Positions 12,987-13,162 of a stretch of DNA of 13,162 bases are shown here, one piece after another. The stretch covers positions 1 through 13,162 of the forward strand of contig CADBPP010000248.1 of the NCBI GenBank assembly GCA_902796565.1, given 5' to 3'. The notes beneath the pieces were generated by a model. That model saw only the letters and a program-made list of their open reading frames with translations. It did no database searches and was not told where the DNA came from. How positions within the stretch are numbered: the stretch's first letter is position 1; each line of letters begins with the position of its first letter. The stretch comes from an uncultured Eubacteriales bacterium. Its GTDB lineage: Bacteria; Bacillota; Clostridia; Eubacteriales; Anaerofustaceae. The translations under genes and the position numbers were made by a program.

Positions 12987-13162
12987 ATGAGAGAGAATAC
13001 AAGGCGGGCCCTTTGCCTGGCTCTGTGCGTCATGATGATCCTGTTCATGGCTCCGTACCGGGCACTGGCTTACGACAGCTTCAATACCTACATCAGCACC
13101 GTCACGGAGATCACGGAGGGACAGACCTTCACCGTCACGTTCTCCTTTTCTTCGTCCTACGC
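12987..13162 (+). CDS. Secreted protein, N-terminal fragment (cut by window edge)
   Basis: The first 58 residues of a second exported protein. A signal peptide (1-28) has Arg-rich n-region MRENTRR, a hydrophobic core LCLALCVMMILFMAP and an ALA cleavage site before YDSF. The mature part begins with a Thr/Ser-rich beta-type stretch, TVTEITEGQTFTVTFSF (39-55). That pattern, a polar turn followed by alternating TVTFSF, is what the first strands of cohesin-like and related Ig-like modules look like, but 30 residues cannot decide it. AGGAGGG lies 5 nt before the ATG, and the gap from the glucosaminidase stop is 9 nt, so both are in one operon. The rest of the gene is outside the window. Confidence 0.75.
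   Translation, partial: MRENTRRALCLALCVMMILFMAPYRALAYDSFNTYISTVTEITEGQTFTVTFSFSSSY

Noticed and set aside
1..13162. CRISPR arrays, tRNA or rRNA genes, insertion sequences, prophage or known defence genes
   Set aside because: No evenly spaced repeats, no tRNA-like cloverleaf, no transposase or integrase motifs and no restriction, toxin-antitoxin or other defence gene were found. The PIN domain gene is the chromosomal YacL type, not a VapC toxin with an antitoxin partner.

Overview
The window looks like chromosomal DNA of a GC-rich member of the Bacillota, most likely of the Clostridia. The grounds are strong AGGAGG-type ribosome binding sites, short A/T-rich promoters with consensus -10 boxes, a YacL-type PIN/TRAM gene, a DUF1461 (TIGR01906) membrane protein, a FakA-like fragment protein and a dockerin-bearing secreted protein. 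This lineage call comes from gene content only. I see no rRNA, tRNA, CRISPR array, insertion sequence or prophage gene. No gene-free stretch exceeds about 150 bases.

Layout. (1) Positions 1-2387, minus strand: the 5' end of carA (cut by the window edge), whose leader holds a perfect-consensus promoter followed at once by a terminator-like hairpin. Upstream of it lie an MsbA/LmrA-type ABC exporter and an 83-residue stand-alone version of the fatty acid kinase (FakA) middle domain. (2) 2429-2974, plus strand: a lone YbaK/EbsC-type aminoacyl-tRNA deacylase. It converges on the next block through a shared bidirectional terminator. (3) 3054-6105, minus strand: an operon of a MATE exporter, undecaprenyl-diphosphatase (uppP) and a stand-alone homocysteine S-methyltransferase domain, the last two joined by an ATGA overlap. 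(4) 6250-9566, plus strand: a tightly overlapping operon tsaE-tsaB-rimI-DUF1461-tsaD, which carries three of the four bacterial proteins for t6A modification of tRNA. Its -10 box lies so near the tsaE start codon that the mRNA may be leaderless. (5) 9630-10893: a PIN/TRAM membrane protein transcribed alone. (6) 10915 to the end: a secreted N-acetylglucosaminidase-like wall hydrolase ending in a type I dockerin, followed 9 nt later by a second secreted protein of which only the first 58 residues are present.

Functional threads: translation fidelity (YbaK deacylase, t6A synthesis, RimI), the cell envelope (UppP, glucosaminidase, exporters) and pyrimidine/arginine precursor supply (CarA). Most of this is conserved housekeeping content. 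The less ordinary points are the carA leader, the orphan FakA middle domain, the DUF1461 gene locked between rimI and tsaD, the likely leaderless tsaE message, and the dockerin-tagged wall hydrolase beside a possible partner protein.
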